A stretch of DNA of 61,685 nt from Thermoanaerobaculum aquaticum (GTDB lineage Bacteria > Acidobacteriota > Thermoanaerobaculia > Thermoanaerobaculales > Thermoanaerobaculaceae). The stretch covers positions 18,982 through 80,666 of the forward strand of contig NZ_JMFG01000035.1 in NCBI RefSeq assembly GCF_000687145.1, read 5' to 3'. How positions within the stretch are numbered: the first letter of the stretch is position 1; each line of letters begins with the position of its first letter. Below are positions 25,731-35,319 of this stretch, piece after piece. A program made the position numbers and the translations under genes. Below the pieces are notes generated by a model. It was not told where the DNA came from. It worked only from the letters and a program-made list of their open reading frames with translations, and made no database searches.

Positions 25731-26735
25731 ATGCCTTCGCCCCCCTCCACCCTGCTGGTTGGCGACGTGGGCGGCACCAAAACCGTGCTGGCCCTGGCTT
25801 CCGTGGGTCCCCAGGGCGTTGAGCTCCACCGGGAAAGCGTTGCCCGCCTGGAAAGCCCCGCGTTCCCCCACCTTCGCGAGTTGGTGGCCCACTACCTGGC
25901 TACCCAATCTGGTCCTCGACCCCAGGGGGCTTGCTTTGGGGTTCCCGGACCGGTGCTGGGAGGGTCCTGCCGAACCACCAACCTCCCCTGGGAGCTCGAA
26001 CCCGGTGAGCTTGCGGCCTCCTTGGGCCTGGAGAAGGTGCTCCTCATCAACGACGTGGCCGCCCTGGCCTGGGCCCTGGCGCGGCCACCCCTGCCCTCCC
26101 ACCGCGTGCTGCGGCCGGGAAGCCCCATGGCCGGCACTCCCAAGCTGGTGGCGGCGGTGGGCACCGGGCTCGGCGCTGCCGTGGTGGCGGAAGGGCCAGA
26201 GGGCCCGGTTGTCCTTCCCACCGAGGCGGGTCACTGCGATTTTTCCCCTAAGACCCCCGAGGACTGGGAACTTGCCGTCTGGCTTCGCGCCCAGGTGGGC
26301 AACGTCAGCTACGAGCACCTGGTTTCCGGGCCGGGGTTGAGCCGGCTTTACCGCTACCTCGCCGGGGAAAGCCCGGACCCTGGCTTTGTTCAAGCGCCGG
26401 ACCCGGCCGCCTGGGTGGTCCACCGCGCCGACCGCGATCCCACTTGTGACCGAGCGGTGCGCTTGGGCGTGCGGTACTTGGGCTCCGCTCTGGGCGACCT
26501 GGCGCTGGTAAGCCTGCCGCTTTCCGGGGTTTTCCTGGCCGGGTCGGTGGCTTCCGGCCTGGCTCCATGGCTTGGGTCGCCGCAGTTTTCCCAGGCTTTC
26601 CAGGAAAAAGGCGCCCATCAGGAGCTTCTCGCCCGGGTTCCCGTGTATTTGCTGGAAGATCCCCTGGCACCCCTGCTGGGGTGCGCTTACGCTTGGCTGT
26701 TTGGTGAAACGGCCTCTACTGCAGAACGACCGTAA
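25731..26735 (+). CDS. glk: Glucokinase
   Basis: ATP-dependent phosphorylation of glucose at entry to glycolysis; 334 aa, the length of proteobacterial Glk-family enzymes. Conserved segments: phosphate-1 G-D-V-G-G-T-K-T (11-18), T-N-L-P-W-E-L, catalytic Asp108 in I-N-D-V-A-A-L-A, phosphate-2 G-T-G-L-G-A-A, and E-A-G-H-C-D-F. The four-cysteine ROK zinc motif is absent, placing it in the Glk rather than the ROK group. GAGGT lies 6 nt before the ATG. Its last 20 bp overlap the convergent lipoprotein gene. pfkA lies about 9 kb away in a separate operon. Confidence 0.93.
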   Translation: MPSPPSTLLVGDVGGTKTVLALASVGPQGVELHRESVARLESPAFPHLRELVAHYLATQSGPRPQGACFGVPGPVLGGSCRTTNLPWELEPGELAASLGLEKVLLINDVAALAWALARPPLPSHRVLRPGSPMAGTPKLVAAVGTGLGAAVVAEGPEGPVVLPTEAGHCDFSPKTPEDWELAVWLRAQVGNVSYEHLVSGPGLSRLYRYLAGESPDPGFVQAPDPAAWVVHRADRDPTCDRAVRLGVRYLGSALGDLALVSLPLSGVFLAGSVASGLAPWLGSPQFSQAFQEKGAHQELLARVPVYLLEDPLAPLLGCAYAWLFGETASTAERP

Positions 26736-27144
26736 CTTCGAAGCTCCCGTCGTTGTTTTCGGCGTCCAGGTCGTTGATCCCCAGGTAAAGCTCGCCCCCG
26801 CGCACGGTGGTGCCGGAAAACTCCTTCCCCACCAGGAACGGATCGCCGTCCTCACCCACCTTGCCGATGACCGCCAGGTGCGGCCACTCCGGCACCAGGC
26901 TGTAGCGGGCCCACTCGGGGTGCTCGGCGGTTCCCTCGGGACCAAAGAGCCACTGTCCCCCGCGCAGCTCACCCCGCACCGTAAGACTCAACTTTTGCCC
27001 GGGTTTGACGACGATGTCTGTTTTAGTCCACGTTACCGAGCACGGCAGCTTGACCGTCTTGCCGCTCTTCTCCTTCTTTCCGCCACAGCCCCCGAGAACC
27101 AGCAAAGCAATAAAAGCACACGCCAGCGTTCCCTTTCGGCTCAT
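26716..27144 (-). CDS. Lipoprotein with lectin-like beta-sandwich domain
   Basis: A 142-aa lipoprotein: signal peptide with lipobox L-V-L-G-G-C (Cys20). The mature part is a short linker plus a single beta-rich domain ending in G-G-E-L-Y-L-G-I-N-D-L-D-A-E-N-N-D-G-S. That last stretch, L-G-I-N-D (x)n N-D-G-S-F, matches the calcium-site region of PA-IL/LecA-like carbohydrate-binding domains. Ligand and metal are inference. ATGA overlap with the upstream gene (27141-27144) shows coupling; GGAGGGAGG precedes the ATG. Last gene of the hbd-proS operon. Confidence 0.78.
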   Translation of the reverse strand: MSRKGTLACAFIALLVLGGCGGKKEKSGKTVKLPCSVTWTKTDIVVKPGQKLSLTVRGELRGGQWLFGPEGTAEHPEWARYSLVPEWPHLAVIGKVGEDGDPFLVGKEFSGTTVRGGELYLGINDLDAENNDGSFEVTVVLQ

Positions 27145-27692
27145 GGGGTACCTCCCTCCGCCAGCTCCTTGGCCAGCTGGCCCGCCAGGTCAAGAGCGGT
27201 TTGCCGCAGGAACTGATCCTGCGCTGGCCCTACCCGCAAAAAAAGCCCCCCCAGGTCCTCGAAGCGCTCCCGGCCAAAGGCCTTCAGCTCCCCCAGCTGC
27301 CGTTGGCACTCGGCTTTGGCCTCCTCGCAGGGGGCACAGGCCAGCTCCCCGGAGGCGGTGGTGTCTTCGATGATGTCCACAGCAGGAGCCTGGGGTTTGG
27401 CTTCTTCTTTTTCTGCCCCTCCCGGCCACTGGGGGGAAAGCTTGAGCCTGCGGGAAAAGCGAGCTGCCACCGCCCATCCGGTGGTGGTTTTCCCGGTGGC
27501 GATGGGCACCGCCACCACCTCCAGACAAACCGGCGTTTCCCGGCAGCTCCAGCGGGTTTCGGGACCCAGCTGCCTTTCCAGGCTCTCGCGCAGGACCAAT
27601 CGGGCTCCCGGGTCGTCCACCGCCAAGATCACCCCCACCTGCGGGGTTGCGGTGGCCACGGCGGTTTGCAGCAGCACCAGCGCCAGAACCAC
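27141..27692 (-). CDS. Exported protein of unknown function
   Basis: A 183-aa protein with a short signal peptide (V-L-A-L-V-L-L-Q-T-A-V-A-T-A). The mature region begins with G-V-I-L-A-V-D-D-P-G-A-R-L-V-L and has two Cys in R-E-T-P-V-C and in R-W-S-C, then two in C-A-P-C, which could form disulfides. The C-terminus is a helix rich in Leu, Ala and Glu. I do not recognise the family. The GTG start (27690-27692) shares one base with the proS stop (TAGTG), so translation is coupled to proS, and its own stop overlaps the lipoprotein start. Confidence 0.7.
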   Translation of the reverse strand: MVLALVLLQTAVATATPQVGVILAVDDPGARLVLRESLERQLGPETRWSCRETPVCLEVVAVPIATGKTTTGWAVAARFSRRLKLSPQWPGGAEKEEAKPQAPAVDIIEDTTASGELACAPCEEAKAECQRQLGELKAFGRERFEDLGGLFLRVGPAQDQFLRQTALDLAGQLAKELAEGGTP

Positions 27693-29413
27693 TACCGCAC
27701 CTCGCCGCGGGCCAAGATCTCCCGCACTGTGCCACAGGCCTCGGCAATGCCCACGGCCCGGCGGCTTTTGTCCCGCCGCAGAGAGATCTCCACCCGCCCT
27801 TGCTCAACGCCCTTTTTGCCCACCACAACCCGCACCGGAAAGCCAATGAGGTCCGCGTCCTTGAACTTCACACCGCCGCGCTCGTCGCGGTCGTCGTAAA
27901 GCACCTCCACCCCTGCGGCCAAAAGCTCACCGTATAGCCTTTCCGCCACCTCGCCCACCTGCGGCAGGTCGGGGTTCACGTTGAGCACCTCCACGGCGTA
28001 AGGGGCTAGCGGCAGCGGCCAAATGATGCCGTCCTCGTCGTGGTTTTGCTCCACCGCTGCGGCCACCGTGCGGCCAATCCCCAGACCGTAACACCCCATG
28101 ATCATGGGTTGCTCCTCACCCTTTTCGTCCAGGTAGGTGCACCCCATGGGTTTGGAGTACTTGGTGCCCAGCTTGAAGATGTGCCCCACCTCGATGCCCC
28201 GCTTGACCTCCAGGGGCTTGTGGCAGCGCGGACAGGGGTCTTGCGCCCGCACCAGGCGAATGTCAGCCACCAAATCGGGGTTGAAGTCCCGCCCCGGTAC
28301 CACACCCACCAGGTGGAAATCGTCCCGGTTGGCGCCGGTGGCGGCCACGGTAAGCCTCATGACCTCGGGATCGGCCACCACCCGCACACCGGAAAGGCCC
28401 ACCGGACCGGCAAAGCCCACGGTGGCGTGGGTCACCCGCTGCACCTTTTCTGCGGAGGCCAGCTGCAAATGGGTGGCACCTAAAGCGTTCTTGAGCTTCA
28501 CCTCGTTGAGCTCATCATCCCCGCGCACCAAGGCCACGGCAAACTCCCGATCGGTTTCCACCACCATGGTCTTGACGAAGTGCGCAGGCAGAAGGCCGAG
28601 AAAAGCCGCCACTTCCGGCACAGAGGTGAGCCCCGGGGTATGCACCGCTTGCGGTTTTTCCGGCACCTGCCCCGGCCAGGGGGGAGCCTCCGGGAGGCGC
28701 CCCGCTTCGGCCTTTTCCACGTTGGCCCCGTACCCGCAGGCGCAGGCCACCACCGCATCCTCGCCGGTTTCGGCCAACACCATGAACTCGTGGGATTCGC
28801 TGCCGCCGATGTTTCCGGTATCCGCTTCCACGGCGGTGAAGGAAAGCCCGCAGCGTTCAAAGATGCGGCGGTAGGCTTGCTCCATGGCGCGGTACGCTTC
28901 GTCCAAGCTCTCGTAAGACGAGTGGAAGGAGTAGGCGTCCTTCATGAGAAACTCGCGGCCCCGCATGAGGCCGAAGCGCGGACGGATTTCGTCCCGGAAC
29001 TTGGTCTGGATTTGGAAGAGGTTCACCGGCAGCTGACGGTAGGAGTTCACCCGCCGCCGAACCACATCGGTGATGACCTCCTCGTGGGTGGGCCCAAAGC
29101 AGAAGTCCCGCTCGTGCCGGTCCTTAAACCGCAGGAGCTCCTTACCGTAGGCAAACCACCGCCCCGACTCCTGCCACAGCTCCGCCGGCTGTACGCACGG
29201 CATGGCCAGCTCCACCGAGCCGGCCCGCGCCATTTCCTCCCGCACGATGGTGCAGAGCTTTTCGATGCTCCGCCAGCCCAACGGGAGGTACGTGTAAATG
29301 CCCGCCGCCAGCTTGTCAATCATCCCCGCCCGGGCCATGAGCTTGTGGGAGATGACTTCGGCGTCTTGGGGGTTTTCCCGCAGTGTGTAAATGAACGCTT
29401 GAGAAAAACGCAT
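27692..29413 (-). CDS. proS: Prolyl-tRNA synthetase (bacterial type, with editing domain)
   Basis: Charges tRNA-Pro with proline; 573 aa, the normal length for the bacterial type. Class II motif 1 lies near residues 45-70, motif 2 is F-R-D-E-I-R-P-R-F-G-L-M-R-G-R-E-F (about 137-155), an INS/YbaK editing domain occupies about 225-385, motif 3 G-I-G-R-T-V-A-A-A-V-E-Q lies near 440, and an anticodon-binding domain ends the protein. GGAGGAG precedes the ATG, only 3 nt after the TPR gene stop. It is embedded in the leftward hbd operon. Confidence 0.97.
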   Translation of the reverse strand: MRFSQAFIYTLRENPQDAEVISHKLMARAGMIDKLAAGIYTYLPLGWRSIEKLCTIVREEMARAGSVELAMPCVQPAELWQESGRWFAYGKELLRFKDRHERDFCFGPTHEEVITDVVRRRVNSYRQLPVNLFQIQTKFRDEIRPRFGLMRGREFLMKDAYSFHSSYESLDEAYRAMEQAYRRIFERCGLSFTAVEADTGNIGGSESHEFMVLAETGEDAVVACACGYGANVEKAEAGRLPEAPPWPGQVPEKPQAVHTPGLTSVPEVAAFLGLLPAHFVKTMVVETDREFAVALVRGDDELNEVKLKNALGATHLQLASAEKVQRVTHATVGFAGPVGLSGVRVVADPEVMRLTVAATGANRDDFHLVGVVPGRDFNPDLVADIRLVRAQDPCPRCHKPLEVKRGIEVGHIFKLGTKYSKPMGCTYLDEKGEEQPMIMGCYGLGIGRTVAAAVEQNHDEDGIIWPLPLAPYAVEVLNVNPDLPQVGEVAERLYGELLAAGVEVLYDDRDERGGVKFKDADLIGFPVRVVVGKKGVEQGRVEISLRRDKSRRAVGIAEACGTVREILARGEVR

Positions 29414-29416
29414 GCT

Positions 29417-31306
29417 TTAGCTCCTCCGCGTGGACAGCCACGCCACCCGCACCAGGTGGTCCAGGACGTCGGTCTTCAAATCCGCGCCCCCCTCCACCCG
29501 CGCCCTTTGCAGCACCTGGCGCGCGTGCTGCTTTTCCCCCACCCCCAGCAAAGCCAACCCCAACTGCGTGAGGATTTGCGGGGAAGGAGCAGCCGAGGCT
29601 GCCGGTTGCAGGTAGTCTAGCGCATCCTGGTAGCGCTCCTGGGCCAGGTAAACCCTTCCCACCGCAGCTTGGGCGTAGGGTTGCAGCTCCGAAGGGAACA
29701 AGACCAAAGCCTGGTGGGCCAGCTCCTCCGCCTGTTGCATGTCCCGGCCCTGCTCCACCAGGGCCAGGGCCAGCTCGTAGGCGGCCAGCCCCCTTTCCAA
29801 GCTGCTTTCGCCGGCGGAAAGGAGGTTGCGCGCCAGCTTTTGCAAAACCCCATACCTCCCCTTGCCCCGGAGGGTTTCCAAAAGCGCCGTCCAGGCGGCA
29901 ATGCGCGGTGGCCCGCCAATGTCTTGTTTCAAAACCTGGCGGGCCCACCGCACCGCTTCCCGGCCCTTGCCCAGCGCTGAGGCCACCAGTGCCGCAGCCG
30001 CCTGCAGGCTGGGGTGAGGGTGGGCCGAGCAGGCCTGGGACAGGGCCTCCCAGGCAGCTGTGAGCTCCCCCCGCTCGGACGCCGATGCCGCCTGATCCAA
30101 AGCGCGGGAAACCTCGGGGGGAAGCTTGAGCGGGGGCTTTCCCCCCACCAGCAGGCGGACCGCCTCCTGGTACCGCAGCCGCTGGGGGTCAAGCTCCAGC
30201 ACCTGGCGGAAACACGACAGAGCTTTGCGGGTGTAACCCCGCTCCAGGTACGCCAGGCCCAGGGTGTAAATGGCTTCCTCCAAATCAGGGGCCAGCTCCA
30301 CCGCCCTTTCCAAAAGCTTGATGGCCTTTGCTGGCCGTCCCAGCCGCAGCTCCACCAAGCCTAAGAGAAAAAGCGGCACAGGAGCTTCCTCGCGGTTTAC
30401 GGCCCGCAGCAAATGCTTGCGGGCCGCCAGAAGGTCGTCCTGGGCGATCTTCAAGGCCCCCAGGGCAAAGCTGGGGAGGAAGCTTTCCTTGGCCACCCGG
30501 GTGGCTTTCCGCAGGAGCCGCTCCGCTTCCCGCATTTGCCCCTCGTCGGCCAAAAGCGTGGCCAGGGAAACCAAGCCGTCGGCATCGCTGGGGTCCAGGG
30601 CCACCAGGATTTGAAACGCCTCCCGGGCCATGGCCAGCTCCCCTTGCTCCATGGCCAGCTCACCCACCAGCTTGGCCATTTCCGGGTGCCGGGGGTAGCG
30701 CTTCAGCACCGCGAAGAGCTTGCCGATGGCCTGTCGCACCTTGCCCGAGGCCAGAAGCAGCTCGGCGGTGTCCAGAGCGCGCTCAAAGGCGCGGGCGGCC
30801 CGGCTCCCCAGGGTGCGCGCCCGGGCCAGAAGCAGCTCCCGCCGGGAGTTGAGGTCCTCCACCACCTCGTGACGGGCCGCCTCTTCCGCCGCCTCCCGCT
30901 CCCAGGCGGCAAAAAGCTCGGCCTCTCGCACCACCTTGCGCCGGTCCAAAAGCTGGGACAGGGCACGAAGCCCGGCGTCCACAATGGCCACCGAGCCTTC
31001 CAGCTCCCCAACCCGCTCCCGCAGCTCCTGCAACGCTTCTTGCAGCTTGGCAATTTGCTTTTCCTGCAGGGTGAGGCGCTCCAGGACGTCCTCAGAAAAC
31101 GCACCGGCAAGCTGCTCCGCCTTTTCCAGCTCCTCTTCCGGGGTGATTTCCTCGCCCACTTCCGCCAGGCCGGAAACCACCAGAAGCGGCGAGCCGCAAC
31201 GGGCGCACACCTCGCTCCCTTCGGGGTTGATCGCCCCGCACCACTGGCACAGGACTTTCGCGCCTGGCCCGTTGTTACTGGTTGTACTGGTAGAACCCTC
31301 GCCCAC
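29417..31306 (-). CDS. Zinc-ribbon, coiled-coil and TPR-repeat protein
   Basis: A 629-aa cytoplasmic-looking protein. The N-terminus has a zinc ribbon, [11 protein letters not shown] (x) C-A-R-C-G (Cys at about 20, 23, 34, 37). A coiled coil follows (about 75-125), then ten or more TPR-like 34-residue helical repeats (for example [16 protein letters not shown]). Such proteins scaffold complexes; no enzyme motif is present. GTG start inside the end of hbd (32-nt overlap) with a weak GGGGCG site; the exact start is uncertain. It lies between hbd and proS on one transcript. Confidence 0.8.
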   Translation of the reverse strand: MGEGSTSTTSNNGPGAKVLCQWCGAINPEGSEVCARCGSPLLVVSGLAEVGEEITPEEELEKAEQLAGAFSEDVLERLTLQEKQIAKLQEALQELRERVGELEGSVAIVDAGLRALSQLLDRRKVVREAELFAAWEREAAEEAARHEVVEDLNSRRELLLARARTLGSRAARAFERALDTAELLLASGKVRQAIGKLFAVLKRYPRHPEMAKLVGELAMEQGELAMAREAFQILVALDPSDADGLVSLATLLADEGQMREAERLLRKATRVAKESFLPSFALGALKIAQDDLLAARKHLLRAVNREEAPVPLFLLGLVELRLGRPAKAIKLLERAVELAPDLEEAIYTLGLAYLERGYTRKALSCFRQVLELDPQRLRYQEAVRLLVGGKPPLKLPPEVSRALDQAASASERGELTAAWEALSQACSAHPHPSLQAAAALVASALGKGREAVRWARQVLKQDIGGPPRIAAWTALLETLRGKGRYGVLQKLARNLLSAGESSLERGLAAYELALALVEQGRDMQQAEELAHQALVLFPSELQPYAQAAVGRVYLAQERYQDALDYLQPAASAAPSPQILTQLGLALLGVGEKQHARQVLQRARVEGGADLKTDVLDHLVRVAWLSTRRS

Positions 31307-32129
31307 TCTTACGCCCCAACCACCCCGCGTCCACCATCTTCACCAGCAGCGGACAGGGCCGGTACTTGGGATCGCCAAACCCCTCGTACAGCACCTTGAG
31401 GATGGCAAGACAGGTATCCAGCCCAATGAAATCGGCAAGCTGCAACGGGCCCATGGGGTGGTTCATCCCCAGCTTCATCACCGCGTCCACCGCTTCCGGG
31501 GTTGCCACGCCTTCGTAAACCGCGTAAATGGCCTCGTTAATCATGGGCATGAGCACGCGGTTGGAAACAAAGCCCGGGAAATCGTTCACCTCCACCGGCG
31601 TCTTTCCCATCCTCTTGGCCAGCGCTTCCACGGTTTGGAAGGTCTCCGCCGATGTGGCAATCCCCCGCACGATTTCCACCAGCTGCATCACCGGTACCGG
31701 GTTGAAGAAGTGCATGCCAATGAAGCGGTCCGGTCGGCCCGTGACCCCAGCCAGTTTGGTTATAGAAATGGAGGAGGTATTGGACGCGAGAATGGCCGAT
31801 TCCGGAAGCAAGCCATCCAGCTTGCGGAACACCTCGGCCTTGACCGCAAAGTCCTCCACCACTGCTTCCACCACCAGTTGACAGCCGGCAAAAGCCTCCA
31901 GGCTCGTGGTGGTGGTGATACGAGCCAGAGCTTCGTCCTTTTGGGCCGCCGAAACGGTGCCTTTGGCCACCTGGCGGTCCATGTTTTTGGCAATGGTGGC
32001 CATGGCCTTTTGCAGGACCCCTTCCGCCACGTCGGAAAGCACCACCTCCAGGCCGGCCAATGCCGCCACATGGGCGATGCCGTTCCCCATTTGCCCCGCA
32101 CCCACCACACCAAACTTAGTAACCTCCAT
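31275..32129 (-). CDS. hbd: 3-hydroxybutyryl-CoA dehydrogenase
   Basis: NAD(P)-dependent oxidation of 3-hydroxyacyl-CoA in fatty-acid or butyrate metabolism; 284 aa, the usual stand-alone length. The Rossmann motif is [13 protein letters not shown] (7-19). Ser119 (A-S-N-T-S-S), His140 (G-M-H-F-F-N-P-V-P), Glu152 and Asn190 (F-V-S-N-R) are the active-site residues of this family. The start at 32129 follows GGGAGGTTGCT; the frame extends 36 nt upstream without a site. First gene of the leftward hbd-TPR-proS operon. Confidence 0.95.
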   Translation of the reverse strand: MEVTKFGVVGAGQMGNGIAHVAALAGLEVVLSDVAEGVLQKAMATIAKNMDRQVAKGTVSAAQKDEALARITTTTSLEAFAGCQLVVEAVVEDFAVKAEVFRKLDGLLPESAILASNTSSISITKLAGVTGRPDRFIGMHFFNPVPVMQLVEIVRGIATSAETFQTVEALAKRMGKTPVEVNDFPGFVSNRVLMPMINEAIYAVYEGVATPEAVDAVMKLGMNHPMGPLQLADFIGLDTCLAILKVLYEGFGDPKYRPCPLLVKMVDAGWLGRKSGRGFYQYNQ

Positions 32130-32252
32130 AGCAACCTCCCATCGGCGCGAGACTAAGAACCGCAAGCACCGCTGTCAAGGCGTAAAGACCACCCGGGGGC
32201 CTTGCGAAAACCCAAAAGCCCACCGGCGCGTAGCATACTCGCGGAGGGAGCC

Positions 32253-34388
32253 ATGAAGCGACGGGATTGCCTCGGACTTGTTTTGCTTTTGGTTGTTGCT
32301 CTTTCGTGCCGCAGCGCGGCGGTTGCCCCAAAGAAGGCAGCGTTTTCCTACCCCCAGACCAAAAAAGTGGCGGTGGTGGAGGACTACCACGGGGTCAAGG
32401 TGGCGGATCCCTACCGCTGGCTGGAGGATTTGGACTCGGCCGAGACCAAAGCCTGGGTGGAAGCGCAAAACCGCGTGACTTTTGCTTTTCTGGAGCAAAT
32501 CCCCGCACGGCAGAGGATTTACCGTCGGCTTCAAGAGCTGTGGGATTACGAGAAGTACTCGGTTCCCTTTGCCCGCGGCAGCCACTACTTCTTTTTCCAC
32601 AACTCCGGGCTGCAGCCGCAAAGCGTTCTTTACGTCACCACCAACCTGCGCGGCGAGCGGCGGGTTCTCATTGACCCTAACAGGCTTTCCGCCGACGGAA
32701 CGGTGGCGCTTTCCGGGGTTTCCCCCTCCTTCGATGGCCGCTTCCTGGCGTATTCCCTTTCGGAAGCCGGCTCCGACTGGCAAACCTGGAAGGTGCGTCG
32801 GGTGGATACCGGCGAGGATTTGCCGGACACCATCCGCTGGGCCAAGTTCACCTCCGCCGCCTGGCTTCCCGATGCTTCAGGGTTTTACTACGGCCGCTAC
32901 GACGAGCCCGAGCCGGGCAAAGAAAAAGTGGCTGCCAACTACAACCAAAAGCTGTTCTTCCACAAGCTGGGCACGCCCCAGGAAGCGGATACCCTGGTTT
33001 ACGCTCGACCGGACCACCCGGATTGGAGCTTCGCCCCGGAAGTCACCGACGACGGCGCCTATCTGGTCATTTCCGTGCGGGTGGGGACCGACCGCCGCAA
33101 CCGCATTTACTACCAGGACCTGAAAAAGCCCGGCAGTGAGGTGACCCCGCTTCTGGACGCCTTCGACGCTTCTTACGAGTTTGTGGACAACCAAGGGGAT
33201 ACCTTCTTCTTCCTCACCGACAAGGATGCCCCCCGCGGGCGGGTGGTGGCCGTAAAGCTGGGCAACCCCGCCCCTGAACATTGGCAAACGGTCATTCCGG
33301 AAGCCAGCGAAAGCCTGCAAAACGTCACAAGGGTGGGTGATTTCCTCTTTGCCCGCTACCTCAAGGACGTGGTCACCCAGGTCAAGGTCTTCACCCTCCA
33401 GGGAGAGCTGGTGAAGGTGCTGGCCTTGCCAGGGCTGGGAACGGCCAGCGGGTTTGGTGGCGACCGCTTCCAAAAGGAAACCTTCTTTTCCTTCACCTCC
33501 TTCCTCACCCCCGGCACCGTGTACCGGCTGGACCTGGCCACCCTGGAGCCGGAAAAGCTGTTTGAACCCAAGCTGGCTTTTGACGCTTCCCGCTTTACCG
33601 CTCAGCAGGTGTTTGTAACCTCCAAAGACGGCACGAAGGTGCCGATGTTTTTGGTACACAGGAAAGAGCTCCGCCGGAACGGCCAGAACCCCACGCTTTT
33701 GTACGGCTACGGCGGCTTCAACATTGCGGTAACGCCCAGCTTTTCCCCGCGCACCGTTGCTTGGCTGGAGCTGGGTGGTGTGTATGCGGTGGCCAACCTG
33801 CGGGGGGGCAGCGAGTACGGCGAAGCGTGGCACCAGGCGGGGATGCTCAAAAACAAGCAAAACGTTTTCGATGACTTCATTGCCTGTGCGCAGTGGCTCA
33901 TTGCCAACGGCTACACCTCTCCCGCCCGGCTCGCCATCAACGGCGGCTCCAACGGCGGTTTGCTGGTGGGGGCAGCCATGACGCAAAGGCCTGACCTCTT
34001 TGCCGCGGCGGTACCGGCGGTAGGGGTCATGGACATGCTGCGCTTCCACAAGTTCACCATTGGCTGGGCGTGGGTTTCCGAGTACGGCAGCGCCGACGAT
34101 CCCGACATGTTCCCCGTGCTCTACCGCTATTCCCCCTTGCACAACCTCAAGGACGGGGTGTGCTACCCCGCCACCCTGGTCACCACCGCCGACCACGACG
34201 ACCGGGTGGTGCCTTCCCACTCCTTCAAGTTTGCCGCCAGTTTGCAGGAAGCCCGGGGCTGCGACAAACCGGCACTCATCCGCATCGAAACCCGCGCCGG
34301 CCACGGAGCGGGCAAGCCCACCACCAAGCAAATCGAGGAAACCACCGACGTGCTGGCGTTCCTGGTGAAGGTACTGGGCATGAGCTAA
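32253..34388 (+). CDS. Prolyl oligopeptidase (S9A) lipoprotein
   Basis: Cleaves proline-containing peptides; 711 aa, as in classical POP. A lipoprotein signal with V-A-L-S-C (Cys19) anchors it outside the cytoplasmic membrane. The seven-bladed propeller (about 85-430) precedes the hydrolase domain, whose triad is Ser566 (G-G-S-N-G-G), Asp650 (D-H-D-D-R-V-V-P) and His684 (R-A-G-H-G-A-G). The start at 32253 follows GGAGGGAG. Gene stands alone, divergent from hbd. Together with the S9 peptidase at the left edge it supports a peptide-scavenging lifestyle. Confidence 0.95.
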   Translation: MKRRDCLGLVLLLVVALSCRSAAVAPKKAAFSYPQTKKVAVVEDYHGVKVADPYRWLEDLDSAETKAWVEAQNRVTFAFLEQIPARQRIYRRLQELWDYEKYSVPFARGSHYFFFHNSGLQPQSVLYVTTNLRGERRVLIDPNRLSADGTVALSGVSPSFDGRFLAYSLSEAGSDWQTWKVRRVDTGEDLPDTIRWAKFTSAAWLPDASGFYYGRYDEPEPGKEKVAANYNQKLFFHKLGTPQEADTLVYARPDHPDWSFAPEVTDDGAYLVISVRVGTDRRNRIYYQDLKKPGSEVTPLLDAFDASYEFVDNQGDTFFFLTDKDAPRGRVVAVKLGNPAPEHWQTVIPEASESLQNVTRVGDFLFARYLKDVVTQVKVFTLQGELVKVLALPGLGTASGFGGDRFQKETFFSFTSFLTPGTVYRLDLATLEPEKLFEPKLAFDASRFTAQQVFVTSKDGTKVPMFLVHRKELRRNGQNPTLLYGYGGFNIAVTPSFSPRTVAWLELGGVYAVANLRGGSEYGEAWHQAGMLKNKQNVFDDFIACAQWLIANGYTSPARLAINGGSNGGLLVGAAMTQRPDLFAAAVPAVGVMDMLRFHKFTIGWAWVSEYGSADDPDMFPVLYRYSPLHNLKDGVCYPATLVTTADHDDRVVPSHSFKFAASLQEARGCDKPALIRIETRAGHGAGKPTTKQIEETTDVLAFLVKVLGMS

Positions 34389-34441
34389 TGGAGTTGCCTG
34401 GCAAAAGCAGGCGAAGCCGCAAAAAACCAGGCAAAATGCGG

Positions 34442-34447
34442 TAAAAT
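34442..34447 (+). promoter_or_regulatory. Putative -10 for leaderless small ORF
   Basis: TAAAAT lies exactly 6 nt before the GTG at 34454, which has no Shine-Dalgarno. The sequence between 34389 and 34441 contains repeated GGCAAAA words but no recognisable -35. Confidence 0.5.
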
Positions 34448-34453
34448 TCAAGC

Positions 34454-34678
34454 GTGCGTAGCGAACAAAGGCGGAAGCTGGCAAGGAAACGCTGGCCCAT
34501 CCGGCGGTACGCGCTGGGTGAAGAACCCGGGGAGGATTTGAGCGCAACAACCACGCCGGAGGAGAGGGTGGCCATGATGTGGGAGCTCGCGGCCACCGCC
34601 TGGCGTCTTTCCGGCAAGAAGTTTCCCAACTACCCCCGGCGGAAGGCGCCGATCAAGATCATCCGCCTCCCCCGGTGA
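34454..34678 (+). CDS. Small basic protein of unknown function
   Basis: A 74-aa protein: Arg/Lys-rich ends flank a central acidic-to-hydrophobic helix, T-T-P-E-E-R-V-A-M-M-W-E-L-A-A-T-A-W. I cannot name the family. No TM or signal is present. It starts with GTG placed 6 nt after a TAAAAT hexamer and lacks a Shine-Dalgarno, like other leaderless candidates here. Its reading frame is uninterrupted and unlike random frames (few Pro/Gly runs). It lies alone between the prolyl oligopeptidase and convergent trmB. Confidence 0.6.
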   Translation: MRSEQRRKLARKRWPIRRYALGEEPGEDLSATTTPEERVAMMWELAATAWRLSGKKFPNYPRRKAPIKIIRLPR

Positions 34679-34691
34679 GGCTCTTGCAGGC

Positions 34692-35315
34692 TTAAAACTG
34701 CGATACCCGCCGCCAGGCCATGAGGTGCACCGGTCGCCCCTGCCCCTGGTACTTGATTTCGAAATGGGTGGGCGGGACCTCGGCAAACGCCTCGGGAGCG
34801 GACACCGGAACAAAGCGCCTATCGGCGCCCACCACCTCCCGGATCACCTGCGCGTACTCCGGGTGGTCGGTTTTCACCCGTAAAAGCGCCCCCTCCTCCA
34901 TGACCTCGGCCAGGCGCGAAACGTTTTCCGGGCGAAAGAAACGGCGCTTGTGGTGGCGTTTCTTGGGCCAGGGATCGGGGAAGTAAACGTGCACGGCTGC
35001 CAGCGAGCCCTCCCGCAAGCAACGGAACAGCAAATCCTCGGCGGTGGTGTGCACCAACCGCAAGTTGCTTACCCCCGCCCGGGCTGCCCGCAGGGCCGCA
35101 AGCTCCAGGTACTTGCGGGCCCGTTCCACACCAAGAAGGCCAATTTCTGGGTGGGCCTGAGCCCAGGCAATGGCAAAGCGCCCTTTGCCCACGCCCAGTT
35201 CCAGCTCGAAAGGACACCGCCGGCCAAAAAGAGCTTCGGCGGTAAGCGGTAGCGGCACCTCGTCCAGCGCCACCACGAGGCTTTCCGGGCGGGGCACGGT
35301 GAGCACCTGGCTCAT
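34692..35315 (-). CDS. trmB: tRNA (guanine-N7-)-methyltransferase
   Basis: SAM-dependent m7G46 methylation of tRNA; 207 aa, typical. SAM-binding motif I is E-L-E-L-G-V-G-K-G-R-F, and the family hallmark F-P-D-P-W-P-K-K-R-H-H-K-R-R is present, as is a T-x-F-E motif near the end (P-T-H-F-E-I-K-Y). The start at 35315 is 4 nt downstream of the pfkA stop and preceded by AAGGGTGAGG; the frame extends to 35375 inside pfkA. Third gene of the dCMP deaminase-pfkA-trmB operon. Confidence 0.95.
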   Translation of the reverse strand: MSQVLTVPRPESLVVALDEVPLPLTAEALFGRRCPFELELGVGKGRFAIAWAQAHPEIGLLGVERARKYLELAALRAARAGVSNLRLVHTTAEDLLFRCLREGSLAAVHVYFPDPWPKKRHHKRRFFRPENVSRLAEVMEEGALLRVKTDHPEYAQVIREVVGADRRFVPVSAPEAFAEVPPTHFEIKYQGQGRPVHLMAWRRVSQF

Positions 35316-35319
35316 GGCC

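Noticed and set aside
32877-34550. 557-aa open frame on the minus strand
   Set aside because: Antisense to the prolyl oligopeptidase, whose catalytic triad and propeller are clear on the plus strand.
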